Source: Glycine soja (taxonomy: Eukaryota; Streptophyta; Magnoliopsida; Fabales; Fabaceae). From it: DNA of 64,000 bases. The first letter of the stretch is position 1; the number at the start of each line of letters is the position of its first letter. Location: contig NC_041016.1 of NCBI RefSeq assembly GCF_004193775.1, positions 10,069,395 through 10,133,394 of the forward strand, written 5' to 3'. Below are positions 1 to 11,362 of the stretch, one piece after another. Below the pieces are notes generated by a model. The model had not been told where the DNA came from. It saw only the letters and a list, made by a program, of their open reading frames with translations, and did not search any database. Made by a program: the position numbers and the translations under genes.

Positions 1-84
1 TATGACAATTTATAATTAGATGAGAATATAAATTTGTTTTTGTTGTGCATCCTAATTAAACTCTGCTTTTTAACCAAAGCTTAC

Positions 85-3000
85 CTTGTGAATTGGATCA
101 TAAACAACAATTTCCTTTCCCGGATATGAATCTTCTAAGCAAATTTCTCTGAAACCTGCTTTTTGTAAAAGCGATTTTTCCATTAATGAATCCCCTGAAT
201 CAGAAAAGTGACCTCCTAATAGGACTAGAGCTCTGGCTGATTGCTGTTGCACTCTATCATTACATGTTTGACAATTTAAAGCTTCTACAAGTGCCTCAAT
301 TGCTTCTGATCTATATAAGCTTCCCTTGAAAGGATCATCCTGCAACACAACTGCTATTGCATTTGTGAACTCTTCAAGACATGTAAATCAATTTAATGTA
401 CACTAACAGAGGGTCTAAAAGGTACCCTTTAAAAAATAATGAAAGTCAGAGAACTTCGATCATTGTGCATAACCAATAATTCCATATGAGCACTTCTAAA
501 TTGAATGAAAAAGAATTACCATAAGATCAAGCAGCAATATTATAACTGCAACTATAGGGCGTTCTTCAGGTGGAGACTTCTGAAGGTAAATGAAGAAAAT
601 GTGCATCACATTAAATCCACCCCATCCATCTTTAAGTCCTCTCAAGAAATTTAAAGTCTTGGTTCTTCTGGTATGAAAATTTAAGACCTCTCAACATTTT
701 CAGATAGAAAAAAAATAAAAAAAGGCAAAACAAGAATAAAAATATATCTAGAAAGGTAAGTGAGAAGTGCATAGTTATATACCTATCAAGGTAGAGCAAC
801 TCAGCTAGCACAGACAAGGCATAGCCACTGGAATTTTGTTTACTCTCAATAACAATAAGTTCGAGTAAGGAAGTCTTATTTATGTTGTCAGCTAAAAAAC
901 TTCTACAGGTTCCTTCAGCGCGAATGCAACATGAAATTATCATAGCAGCATTGTTTCTCTCATGGGCCTCTCCTTCAATTCTTCTCATTAGCAGTGTCAA
1001 TCCCCCAAGTGAAAGAACTTGCCTAGCATTTTCTAAGTTCTTGTCTTCATCAAAACCAGTAAGAAGTTGGTCCAAAACATAAAATGCTGTCACTTGAGGA
1101 CTGCATTGTACTGTGAAGAGGGTCTGCAATTTGTCCCCAAATTCCAACACTCGAAGTATTAATGGCACCCATTCAGAAGATAGCATCTGCTTTGCCTTTG
1201 GCTTTGATAGATAAAGAAGAACTGCAGCCTTTAGAAACAGACTAGTGCTTTTTAGAAGCCGCACAAATATTTCTAGTTGAGGATCAGAGTTCAGAATAAT
1301 TTGTCTAATTGCATCATTCTTTCCTATTAATTCTGCTAAAATTGATATAATCAATTCAAGGATCTCATCCTCAGTTGAGGAAAATAGCACCTCAAGCATA
1401 GCTTCAACTACATTAGGTTGTGTTAGTGCTTCTTCAATGAGAGGATCACCAGGAGAGTTCAACCAAGCTTTGATAACCACACGAATAGCGAATTCACATT
1501 CACTTAGAACATCTGATGAACATATAGTTGTAATGGCTCCAACAAAGTCTCTCGAAAGAGTTGAAGCATTCTTGTATCTATAGTTGCTGTTTTCCAAGCT
1601 TTCCTTTGGTATGAACCTGCAAGAAAGGCACTGAAAATAGTCCAATCTCTGTGACGCAGGCCATAATTGAGCTTGACTCTTGCCAACTTGGCTTGATCTT
1701 CCAACAAATACCCTATCATCTTTCTGTCAACAGTGATAAAGTAGGCTAAATATCTGAAATGAAATTCTATATTTTGAATCAGCATGTTTTCATCTATGAA
1801 TTGATGGAACAGAAAATAACCTGAACTGGACTGCATTTGTATTCATCTAGATATAACTTTTCATCAATCTCTAAGCCTGTAGTAATTGCCAACACTCCAT
1901 TTTGGTCACCAAGACCAGTAGGTTGCTGCTCTAGTTTGGAGCCAAACACTGTCTTGTATCTGTTGCAGAAAACCATAAACATAAAAGCACGTACATAACT
2001 ACAAATTGCATATATTTGTTTCATACAAAAAGATGGTTGTTGTGGGGAAAGTAAGATGTTTATATCACTTACAAGTTTGGGTTGATTGAGGAATTTGAAA
2101 CAAAGGAATCTGAAGACCTTCTTGATGATCTGTAACTTGGCCTTGATGGCAAAGAGACATTAGGAAGGGGAGGCTCACTAGCTCCAACTTTAAGCCATTG
2201 CTTGTAGTACTGAGCAAACAGGTTAGTCCCAGTATCCATTTTCTCATTGTAAACTTTGCTCAGAACCTTCATTTTCTTTTCCTTCTCACCATGAGCTTCA
2301 TTTGAAAGGAACTCAAGCTCAGTGTTGTACCAAATTTTAACATGTAGAAGATGGGGAAGAAACAAATGCTCCCAAAGGTCAGGAAGCAAGTAGGTTCTAG
2401 CCAAACTTGGAGAATCACAAAACACTTGCAGCAAATGCTTAGAGGAAACCCTGTCATTTTTCTGCAACTTGTAAGCAATTGCCAAGTATAGTTGAGCACA
2501 AGCTGAGAGATGTGAATTTGGTACACCACAGGTTGAAGCATCCCTGGAAGTTTTAGAATTCAAACTAGCAACTATGGTTAAAAGCTCAATGGAATTCCTT
2601 AATCTTTTGATCATCCTCACCTGCTCGATTGTTCCTTGATTTTCTGCCAATCTATCAATCTTCTTCGTACCCAATTCCATGTTCACAAAAACCTCATCAC
2701 CTGAATCCTTTCTCCTTCTTCTTCTTTCCAATAAAGAACTAGACTTCTCTCTGATTTTTTCCCTAAAATTATCATCTTTCACATATCTTCCTATGTAGCC
2801 ACTGAGGATAGCAATCACTGCTTTAATGGCAACATCATCCATCAAGTGTCCCACCCTTCTTGAATCTGCAGACGACAGTGACTTAGAATTTGATCTTTCT
2901 GAAGCTGAACCACCCCTTTTGAATTGAGAAGAAGACACACTTTGTGCTGTGCCCTTCTCTGCCTTGTGCTTTGATGAACCAAGGCTTCTTGGATCATGAC

Positions 3001-3100
3001 AGATGTATGCAGCAAGTGGTTTTTTCTCATGTTGTGAAAGTTTGTGTTTAGGCCTCTCTGGGGTTGGATATTGGGTAGAGTGTTCTCCAAAGGAAGTCAT
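85..3100 (-). CDS. LIN/CERBERUS-like armadillo protein (3' part beyond left edge)
   Basis: Five exons join in frame with GT/AG borders: 3100-2073, 1959-1821, 1723-783, 640-520 and 339-85; the next intron starts at 84 and leaves the window. The 828 codons seen hold a Ser/Lys/Arg-rich N-terminal region (about residues 1-140), then a block with CGVPNSHLSACAQLYLA (near residue 191) and LLPDLWEHLFLPHL, typical of the legume LIN/CERBERUS family. A long Leu-rich helical, armadillo-like region follows (exon 3). The WD40 repeats expected in this family would be off the edge. I see no U-box (no CP-T motif) between the N-terminal block and the armadillo region, so ubiquitin-ligase activity should not be assumed; an At3g06880-like ARM/WD40 protein is the alternative. 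The start is the first in-frame ATG; the frame is open without an ATG back to a stop at 3203-3205. LIN itself acts in nodulation; the role here is unknown. Confidence 0.72.
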
Positions 3101-3162
3101 ATGTTGGTGAATGAGACTTGGGTTGAAAGAGAAGTATGAAGCAAGAATGGCTTCAATGACAT
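3097..3162 (-). promoter_or_regulatory. uORF overlapping the LIN-like start (ATGA)
   Basis: An ATG at 3162-3160 opens a 21-codon frame. Its TGA stop (3099-3097) overlaps the presumed main ATG (3100-3098) in an ATGA arrangement. If the leader is unspliced here, this uORF would be met first by ribosomes and could lower or couple translation of the main frame. The transcript start is not known, so this is only a candidate. Confidence 0.35.
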
Positions 3163-3383
3163 TCTTGGAACTCAAAACAAATATAAGATAACACAGGGGC
3201 AGCTAGATTAGCTATAGTGGAATAGAGGCACAGCAATGAAGACAAAGAAAGGGTTGGATTTGGTGAACGGTGAATGGTGAATCTTTTGGGCTATATTTTA
3301 AACTATAAGGTTATGTTCTGTAAAGGCAAACACCCTTTTGGACCAGCTCAGTGAAATTGCCGCCACATTTCTAAACAATAGCC

Positions 3384-3905
3384 ACTTGCAAATTGCATAG
3401 TTTAATTAGGGCATGCAGATAAGTACTATTGTATCAATTAACAACTTCAATCAGATAGTATTTTGTTACTACGAAAAATATTTTTTTTTTAATTTTAAAT
3501 TATTATTTTTTTCGTTTACAGAACAGTACCATTTATTAAACTTTGTATATTTGATTTTAATTAGCTCTTATTTTATGTTCTGGTGGTTTTCCCCGCAGAT
3601 GGTAGCTTTAGTTAGTACCTACCTCTGATGCTTTTTTGTTTGACCTCACTTTTGCCTTTTGTTTTTCTAAACAGACACTTGCTAACTGCATAATTTATTT
3701 AGAGCATACAGAAAAGTACTTTTTTGTCATTAAGCGATTGCAATAAACAAATTATTTTATTTTATTACTAAAAAAAAATTAAAATTATTATTTATTTCAT
3801 TGACAATGCAGTATCTTTTATGAAATTTTGTAAATTTAATTTTAAAACAGATCTTGTTTTTATATTCTGCTATGAAGCATGGCTTGTGCGGTTCTGCTGA
3901 GTTTT
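3384..3905. repeat. Two diverged tandem modules upstream of the LIN-like gene
   Basis: Module A (about 3384-3665) and module B (about 3667-3905) share order and wording: a CACTTGC-A-TTGCATA-TTTA start, a GCATACAGA-AAGTACT segment, a TATTTTRTTACTA stretch and a TTTGTA-ATTTGATTTTAA stretch. Both modules recur together near 26108-26760. The function is unknown; this may be old promoter duplication. Confidence 0.55.
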
Positions 3906-4729
3906 ATTTTACTTTTAAATCTAGAGTATGCTTTGATCGGAATTCAAGGACTAACCTCTTAAAGTATTACGACCTATTTATGGAATTGACCTTTCTCAAT
4001 AAAATTATTTACTAATCATGTCATACTAAATTGGTGTCCTCCTTGTTTTTTATGCAAATATTGGGTTTAGTTAATTCTCGCTTGTGATCTATGAAGCCTA
4101 GATACATGATATGATACGGGCAAGATATGACAGATATGGGAATACAATGATTTTTTTTTTAAACTAAGGATACGGTATGTGTTGGATACGCTAATAAAAA
4201 GTTATATATGAATGCAAAATAAAATACAATAATTAGTGTTGGTGTTAAAATGAAATTATACTGATGATCTTAAGTACAGTATATATTGCAAATATGCAGA
4301 TTTTATTTTAGCAAACACCACAAAAATAGAGACAACTTGATGATTGAACTAAATTGTTGATACATTTATATTTTTATGGATTAAATTGATCATAGTATTA
4401 GGACGAAATTGTTGCTGAATGCAGACTACAACAGGAGAACAAAGTGGCTATTTAACCAAATAAAAACCCTGTAGAATATCCTACGGCACTATCAACTCAT
4501 GTGTTGCATATATCCTCTGCATATGCACAAATCTATGTATGTAAACACCATACAATTCCCTACGTTCCCAACATCACACGTCCCATCCAGATGCTGCATA
4601 ATATCACCCGTTTATGTGCTCTATATCATCCCTCTTACAGAAGACTTAATCAAGACATATCCATGATTATGATATCTGTTGAATAGACCAAATTGGCTCC
4701 ATCATCAACCAATCATAAAATGAAGCTTT
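3906..4729. other. Intergenic, no gene seen
   Basis: AT-rich spacer between the LIN-like gene's upstream modules and a LINE remnant. It includes a stretch around 4100-4200 with repeated GATAYG words. I see no coding region that can be supported. Confidence 0.5.
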
Positions 4730-5185
4730 AAAATTTTCATTCTTTGCTTAGAGCCAGGACCATGCAAGCTCTGAACTTAACATTATCCACAACTTGCTGC
4801 ACTTAATTTCCTCGTTCATTATTAAAAATATTATGGTTTCGCTGCATCCAGAGTGACCAGACAACAACTAACCTTACAACCCACCCGGCCTATCTCTCAT
4901 TTTTAACTTTTATGTCACCAGAATGTTGCCATAAGAAAACCTGCAAGAGAAGAAAAAATGTCGTGTATTTTCAGCTTTCTGGTTACACGAACAGGATCTG
5001 TAATCCATGTTTGGCCCTCCTATATTTCTCAAAATCAGATTAGCCTTTGTTGGTATTCTATCAAGGAAAACTTTCCAAATGAAACCAAGCACTTTAGATT
5101 GAGCAGGTATACGCCAAAGAACCCAAAAAGAGATCATTTTGTGCATTGTGCCCTTGGTTCTGCATTAAAGTGTATTCAGATTTGA
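4730..5185 (-). mobile_element. LINE (non-LTR retrotransposon) 3' remnant
   Basis: Read on the minus strand, 5146-4910 gives a reverse-transcriptase zinc-binding (zf-RVT) segment: FWVLWRIPAQSKVLGFIWK, LDRIPTKANL, then a Cys/His cluster (CSCNQKAENTRHFFFSC). In another frame further 3', at about 4890-4800, comes the tail motif VVVWSLWMQRNHNIFNN, typical of the end of plant LINE ORF2. Frameshifts and a stop after the tail show it is dead. I found no poly-A or target-site duplication, so it is old or rearranged. Confidence 0.75.
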
Positions 5186-7643
5186 TGGTTGAACATTGTC
5201 CCTCCTTGGTGTTATATTTCCAATCTGATGCATCATATATATATTATCCATAAACTACCTTTCCCACAACTCACTTTATTACTTGTTGACTGGTACACTT
5301 GCCGAGTTATGTTGCAAACATTTGCTTTCCATGCACATTCACTTCCCTAGAATCATCTAGTTCATTTTCCTTCAAAATAGATCACTGCATCATAACCTAA
5401 CACAAACATCATAAGTCTCGCAGTATCCGTAACAATAGATGCAACTCCCTGATGTCTAAAATTGTGTAGATGCATTCTGCCGCATATGGAAGTTTTAGCC
5501 ATTGAAAAGCTTGATTTTACCGTACCCAAAAAAGGTTTGGCATGGGTAATTGGTAGGGCAATAGGAGCACTGGGTTCTTGATCGTAAGGTTTAGCGAACT
5601 CTTTGTTGGCCATATGTTAAGTCCTTGAGATTATTGTCAGTATAGACAAGAACCGTGAATTAATTTGAAACTTGATCACAAATTAACGACAGCCTGATAT
5701 GTGTGATCTTACATTATCTTTAAGGACTTATCCGCGAGGTACATAAGACTCCTACAGTTTAATAGGCTCCTCCTAATCACAATCAAGACAACGAAACTTA
5801 CAAGTTTTTATTAAGCCTCTAACTTGGAAATTCAGAGACATGGAAGAAAGGAAGAGGAAGGGAGGAGCTTATGGTTGAGACTAAAATACTGTGATTTTCA
5901 TTGGGAATCCAACAGAGTCAGTTCTCAAACAGCTTTTCTGTTGGGAGAAACATGCCACTTGCTCAGAGTCAGTCCTCAATCAACTTGTTGGTTAGCATCT
6001 TCCCCTTCATGTTCGCTTGCTGATATTTATTTGCAATGATATTGAGGTCTTATATTTATTTATTCTCATAACCAGTACTTCAGTAATCCCCTGCATAAGT
6101 GTGTTTTATTCTATAACTTGCAACTGTAAATCTTACAATTTTGGATTATAGGACAAACATTTTTACCTAGTTGAGTTACTGTATGGAGTTGAGGACTAAT
6201 GGGAACATGCTTTTTAAGCATTATGATTTGAGCACTAACAATGGAAATTTTCAATATCTAGAATTAAAATGAAAATTTAAATAAGGTCTTTTGCAATTAA
6301 TTAGAATTAAAATTATTAGAACTATATTTGAAATTTATCTCTCTTAAGAAAGTGAAAGATCCAGATACTTCGGAGGAGCATCAAAGTTGCATCACAGAAC
6401 AAGGTTCTTTTGCAAAATGAGAAGTTGTGGCTGGTACAATTGACAATCCCCAGATAAGCAACTCAAGCCATTACGTTCCATTTTCAAGAATTTTGATCTA
6501 GTGAGTATGCAACCAATTGCATCAGGTGCCTAAAGAAGAGGGGGAATTGGAATTTGGAAAACAAAATAAATGAGTGCAATGCAAACATTCCTCCCCAATT
6601 TCCAGGCCTTTTCACTTACACAACCAGAAGCATAATCGTAGCTGGAATTGCAAGGCCATAGATGTTGTCTCTACTCTGAACTGTAACAAGGCAATCACAA
6701 TGTAAAACAAGGAAAATAGATAAAAAGAATCACCGAAAACAACTTTTACCGGTCAACTTTATGACAAATTCGTAACTTTGTGTGATTTTAATCTCAGCAA
6801 TTAGCTAGATCTAACAGCTCACAAGTATGCTGGAGAGAAAGTATGCAGTAGAGAAAATATAGTGTAGTTTTGAATACATTAACTGATAAGATAGGTGAGA
6901 TCAAGTAAATAATACAAATCCACTTTTTATTACATTGATAAAAAGACCGTAGGAGGTCAAATAAACAAAGGAGCAATAGCAAATGTTCAAATATCTGAAA
7001 GATTACAACATGTTTGTCAAAGCTTAACTAAACTTCACAGTGAACTTAACTGAATTAAAAACACACAGAAATCTTCGAACCCAGCTTGCGTGAATAATCT
7101 AGTCTGGGCTCTGCAAATCCGAGAATACTGATCACAAGATATTATGCAATTTTCAGTTTCAGAATAAAATAAGTTGTTCAGCACAACAAAATAAGGAAAA
7201 TCTGAAATATGCATAGTGGAATATTTCTCAAATCTGTCTCCCTTCTTAAATATGTTGTGCACTTCAAACACTACTAATATGATGCCATCAAAATGCTAGT
7301 AAGTAGAAACAGTGTCAATTGAAGCAATATTTTTTTAAAGAACAAAAGATGTAAGAAATTCAATTGCAGGAAAAGGTATTTTGAATTCTCAATTGAAACA
7401 TAGAGGGTGATTATTGAGTTATATATGATTAATACTTGTAGAATGTAAACTGTTCTTGGATGTTAGGACTCGGGAGGTGAAAAAAAAATGAAGAAATCTG
7501 ATACATATATAAGGACTGAAATACAGGAGAAATCCTAAATTTATTTTACTGTGAATGCATAAAATACTAAAATTTTGAATGCATAAAATACTAAAATTTT
7601 GTGAAAATATATATAAGGAAGGAAAAAGGATCCACAATATACC
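5186..7643. other. R1 downstream flank, part of the duplicated block
   Basis: Non-coding DNA 3' of R1. Parts match the R2 downstream flank: 5340-5720 resembles 16130-16470, 5824-5880 resembles 16757-16812, and 6840-7640 resembles 16980-17650. The stretch about 5890-6800 has no counterpart there. A 24-bp word containing GAATGCATAAAATACTAAAA occurs twice in tandem at about 7552-7600. The gene family commonly carries 3'-UTR introns, and a GAGGTAT donor-like site lies just beyond the coding end. Confidence 0.55.
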
Positions 7644-7882
7644 TCAATCGGGACTATAATGTTTACTTCCCACTGAAATATAGGGAACATGAGCTATTTT
7701 TGACCAGTCCTCTCCGGTTTCCTTCTCACATCGCTTCTCTAAGTCAAGATGGCAACCAAAAATAGTCAATTGCTGCAGACTGATGAGGCTTAGGCTGGTT
7801 GGAAGACACGCCAACTTGGAACAGAAAAAAATACTTAATTCGCAAAGCAAGGGAAGGTTTCCAAAGCAGTCAGGTAACGATT
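7644..7882 (-). pseudogene. Out-of-frame C-terminal LRR tail of R1
   Basis: This stretch encodes the last roughly 79 residues expected by comparison with R2 (ELESLPDCFGN ... LEKRCEKETGEDW ... ISVGSKHY). It is in a different frame from the R1 coding region because of an extra dinucleotide near 7886-7892. The tail itself is uninterrupted to its stop, so the break looks recent. Confidence 0.75.
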
Positions 7883-10663
7883 CTAGCTCTCTGGAAGACT
7901 CCTTAACCTTAACACCTTGAGGGAAGTCATATCTTGTAAAGCCTGCAAATCTCCCACCTCTCTGCAATTGGAAATCCACAATTTCCAATGGCGTTGAAAA
8001 CCTGCCGACACATTGAACTTATCACAATTGAATACCGAGAGACACTCCAAACCTTTCAACAATTCTTCGTCTCCCAAAAATTTAGGACATTCATCAATTT
8101 CAAGATTGGAAAGGCGGGGGAACATGTTTTCCCCATCCTCCCTTGACAACCTTTTAAAGTTTGGCAGATGACGAATGGTCAGAACTTTTAGGGCCCTGAA
8201 AACTACTTCCCCATCACAGGATTCCTCATAGAGGTATTCTACATGATTATTGTTTATTATTCCTAGAATCTTTAGAGAAGGTAGTTTCCCCAGTGGTGGA
8301 AGTTGGAAACAGTTTTCACAATTCAACAGATTTAAAAGGATTAAATACTTAAGAGAAGGACTAGACATCCATTTTGGGAAATGGGTGCCTTTATATTCTT
8401 CCACATCTAATCTCCAAAGCTGTTGGGTATCAGGTTGAAGCACTTCAAGAATCTCCTCAACATTTTCCTGTAATTCGGAGTCTTCATTTTTGTCCCATGA
8501 CAACCGCAATTTATTCAATTGCTTACTTGGCATATTGGCTTCTTTAGAATCCCTTACACTTTTTACATTTCCTAGATGCTTGATGTCAAGATCCCCTTTA
8601 AGCTTCAGAGGTCCCAATTCTTCCAAGCGAAACCCTCTTTCTTTGCCAACAAAGAACTTGGTCAAAATCCTTAGGGAAGTCAACATCCCTATTTGAGGAG
8701 GCAAGCTTGATAGTTCTTGGCAATCATTAAAAGATAGCTGCCGTAGAGCTTTTAAGCATATCAAACTGTTAGGCAACATTTTGAGACGACTGCAACGATC
8801 TAATTTCAATATCTGCAAATTCCATAATTTACATAGAGATTCTGGCAGAGTTTCGAAGCCACCCCCAGAAAGGTTCAAGTACCTTAGATGTTTTAAAAGA
8901 CCTATTGAAGATGACAATGTTTCTCGCTTTACAAAATCAAGCACCCGCAAAGAAAGGCATTTCAACACATCAGGAAGAGGAGAAAGTTGGTCACCATAGT
9001 GATCTGGCAATATATAGGTCCTCAAAGATTTGACTAGATGCAATGGCACTGAATTTATGGATTCCCCATATACATTCCACATGGATCTATGATTTGAGAG
9101 ATGATGTATTCTTTCAGACCAAGTAGTTACTCGATTGTCTTCTGTAACGCAACAAGCATCTTCTGCAATAGATTGTGCAAGATCATGAATAAGGTCATGC
9201 ATCTTGAAACTTGTAACTTTGCCAAATTCATCCATCTCAATATCCTGAAAAAATGATCTATGATATAATTCATTCCACACTCCATCACCAACATCTTCGA
9301 CATCTAATCTTTCATCAGATGAAATGAATCCATTAGCCATCCAAAGTTCAATTAAATATTGCTTCCTTATGCTTTCATCTTTGGGAAATATTGCACAATA
9401 AGCAAAACACTGTTTGTGCTGAATTGGTAAGTTCAAGTAACTCAATCTCAGGACAGGAATTATGGAGTTTTCATTGTGTGATAATTCCAAAAGGTTGCTT
9501 TCCTTAACATTGAGCCACTCATTTTTGTTTCTCTTGAAGCGTAAAAGACCTCCTAGTGCTTTTGCAGCAAGAGGCATTCCCCGGCACTTCTTTACTATCT
9601 CCTTCCCGGTGTCCTCAAGCTCTACATGTTCTTCCTCATTTAGTCCAAAGGCTTGGTGTTTAAACAATTCCCAACAATCATTGTCGGACAGGACCGGTAA
9701 TTCATGAGGAGTCAATGTTCCCATGATTGCTGCAACCTTTGATAGGCGAGTAGTAACCAAAATGGAAGTACCTTTAGCGCCACAAGCCAGTACAGATTTC
9801 AGCCTTTGCCAATTCTCTTGATTATCATCCCACACGTCATCCAAAACAAGCAAATATCTTTTTCTTTGAAGTAGGTCATGAAGTCTTCTTTGTTGTGACT
9901 GTAGATCCAAATCCTCACAGGTATTTCCAGCTGCTTCAATGATAGCTTTTGTCACTCTCTTCAAACTAAAATATGAAACACATACCCACATTCTTAACTC
10001 AAAGTGGTTGAATACCCTCTCATGATTGAAGATGAGTTGGCCAAGTGTTGTTTTTCCAAGTCCACCTACACCAGCTATTGGATAGACGGATAACTCCTCT
10101 GAATGAGTAGCATCACCAATCAAAAAGTCTAAAATTTTATTCTTGTCTTCTTCTCTTCCAAAGACTTGTGTTTCAGTGATGGAAGAGCCTGTTTGGCGCA
10201 ACTCAAGGACTCCACTTCTTCTCTTACGAACCATCTCAGTCAAATGAAACATTTTCCTTTCTTCAGCAATTTCAGTTAATCTCTCACTTATCGTTTTCAT
10301 TTTCTTAGCAATTTTGTAACGGAAAACAACACGTTTTGGATGAAAAGAGGATAAGCAAGAGCCTTGTACCTTGTCTGATGGACCAGACTTGATCCCTTGG
10401 TTCTCGAACGCCAATCCTTCATAGGCACACTCGTCAATGATGTCATCAAGGATGAGAGCTGCATCTTTTAGCTTTCCCAGCCAATTTTTCATAGCTCTGT
10501 CTGAGAATTGTTTCTCCTCAGCATCTTCAAGCGTAGCCTTGATTGTAGTGAACAAGGTGGTAAGCCTTTCCAAGTCTTGATCAAAACCCAGAAATAGTGC
10601 CAACTCCTTTTGAACAAGTGAGTTCAAATTCCTAAGCACAGTTTCAAGGACAAACTCAGCCAT
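7883..10663 (-). CDS. CNL disease-resistance protein R1, C-terminally truncated (926 aa)
   Basis: RGA-type intracellular immune receptor. Order: coiled-coil region with an EDVID-like LDDIIDEC (about residues 72-79), P-loop GVGGLGKTT (198-206), kinase-2 LLVLDDVWDD, RNBS-B SILVTTR, GMPLAAKALGG, RNBS-D CFAYCAIFPKD, MHD in KMHDLIHDLAQ, then LRRs. I start at the ATG in MAEFVLE; the five codons before it begin with TTG, and TTGCAG there looks like a 5'-UTR splice acceptor. Compared with R2 it ends about 80 residues early, at a TAG at 7885-7883, because GAGAG replaces GAG: a 2-bp insertion absent from R2 and R3. RNBS-A also lacks one residue (VCVSYFSL against VCVSEDFSL). The CC, NB-ARC and most LRRs remain, so it could be expressed but altered in the C-terminal LRR. 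Confidence 0.88.
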   Translation of the reverse strand: MAEFVLETVLRNLNSLVQKELALFLGFDQDLERLTTLFTTIKATLEDAEEKQFSDRAMKNWLGKLKDAALILDDIIDECAYEGLAFENQGIKSGPSDKVQGSCLSSFHPKRVVFRYKIAKKMKTISERLTEIAEERKMFHLTEMVRKRRSGVLELRQTGSSITETQVFGREEDKNKILDFLIGDATHSEELSVYPIAGVGGLGKTTLGQLIFNHERVFNHFELRMWVCVSYFSLKRVTKAIIEAAGNTCEDLDLQSQQRRLHDLLQRKRYLLVLDDVWDDNQENWQRLKSVLACGAKGTSILVTTRLSKVAAIMGTLTPHELPVLSDNDCWELFKHQAFGLNEEEHVELEDTGKEIVKKCRGMPLAAKALGGLLRFKRNKNEWLNVKESNLLELSHNENSIIPVLRLSYLNLPIQHKQCFAYCAIFPKDESIRKQYLIELWMANGFISSDERLDVEDVGDGVWNELYHRSFFQDIEMDEFGKVTSFKMHDLIHDLAQSIAEDACCVTEDNRVTTWSERIHHLSNHRSMWNVYGESINSVPLHLVKSLRTYILPDHYGDQLSPLPDVLKCLSLRVLDFVKRETLSSSIGLLKHLRYLNLSGGGFETLPESLCKLWNLQILKLDRCSRLKMLPNSLICLKALRQLSFNDCQELSSLPPQIGMLTSLRILTKFFVGKERGFRLEELGPLKLKGDLDIKHLGNVKSVRDSKEANMPSKQLNKLRLSWDKNEDSELQENVEEILEVLQPDTQQLWRLDVEEYKGTHFPKWMSSPSLKYLILLNLLNCENCFQLPPLGKLPSLKILGIINNNHVEYLYEESCDGEVVFRALKVLTIRHLPNFKRLSREDGENMFPRLSNLEIDECPKFLGDEELLKGLECLSVFNCDKFNVSAGFQRHWKLWISNCREVGDLQALQDMTSLKVLRLRSLPES

Positions 10664-11362
10664 ATTGTAACACTGCAAGGAAGAAGATCAAGATGTCAAA
10701 GAGTTGCTTGGTAAGAAAGCAATATTGTAATAATCTGTGAGCATTAAGCAGCCGTATCCGTTTACATGTGTGTTGGCGTCTTGTATTTGGAAAGGAGAGT
10801 AAAAGCAAAAACACTATTCACGTGTGGCCCCACCACTTAAAAAGGAACAATTATTTGTTAAAAAGGGAAATGTCCAAGCCACGTGCCACAGCTAACCATA
10901 CCTTGATAAAGTGAATACCAGAAAGGCAGAAATTATTCATATCAATCTTGGAAATTGGAATATTTATAGATTTTATTTTGGTGGCAGGAATAGTTTATAG
11001 ATGCTGAAGCAGGGTTCCCATAAGCACGGACGTGGTTTGGAGTAATATTCTTATATAGTTGAGCAACTTCATGCTGGTGATGATGATTTTGATTTACCAG
11101 TCACCCAAATCAAAAAAATTTGATCAACGTAATTTCTTGTAGTGTAAAATAAATTACAAACAAAGAAAAACTAACAGCAGAAGAAAAAATTTAAGAGTGA
11201 AATTTTTTTTATGTGCTTTCTCAAGTAAAATAATTAAAAATAAAAGGTGATTTAACAATGAGCTTTGTAAGATTGGTGCATACATACACTGTTTTGGTCT
11301 GTGTTAAAATCGCATTTGGAATATATAAGCTGGCTTTCTGTTTATGTTCAAAATGTGATTTT

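Noticed and set aside
1504..1836. Alternative LIN exon in another frame (YLAYFITVDRKMIGYLL)
   Set aside because: An acceptor at 1753 would put exon 3 in a frame with an early stop, whereas the acceptor before 1723 gives a phase-consistent 313-codon exon.
5362..5613. 83-codon minus-strand frame starting MANKEFAKPYDQ
   Set aside because: The duplicated counterpart near 16150-16360 does not keep the frame, and I recognise no family. Treated as non-coding flank.
8250..9707. Plus-strand open frames opposite R1 (and the matching ones opposite R2 and R3)
   Set aside because: They mirror the conserved LRR and NB-ARC coding sequence on the minus strand, recur in all paralogues for that reason, and show no domain of their own.
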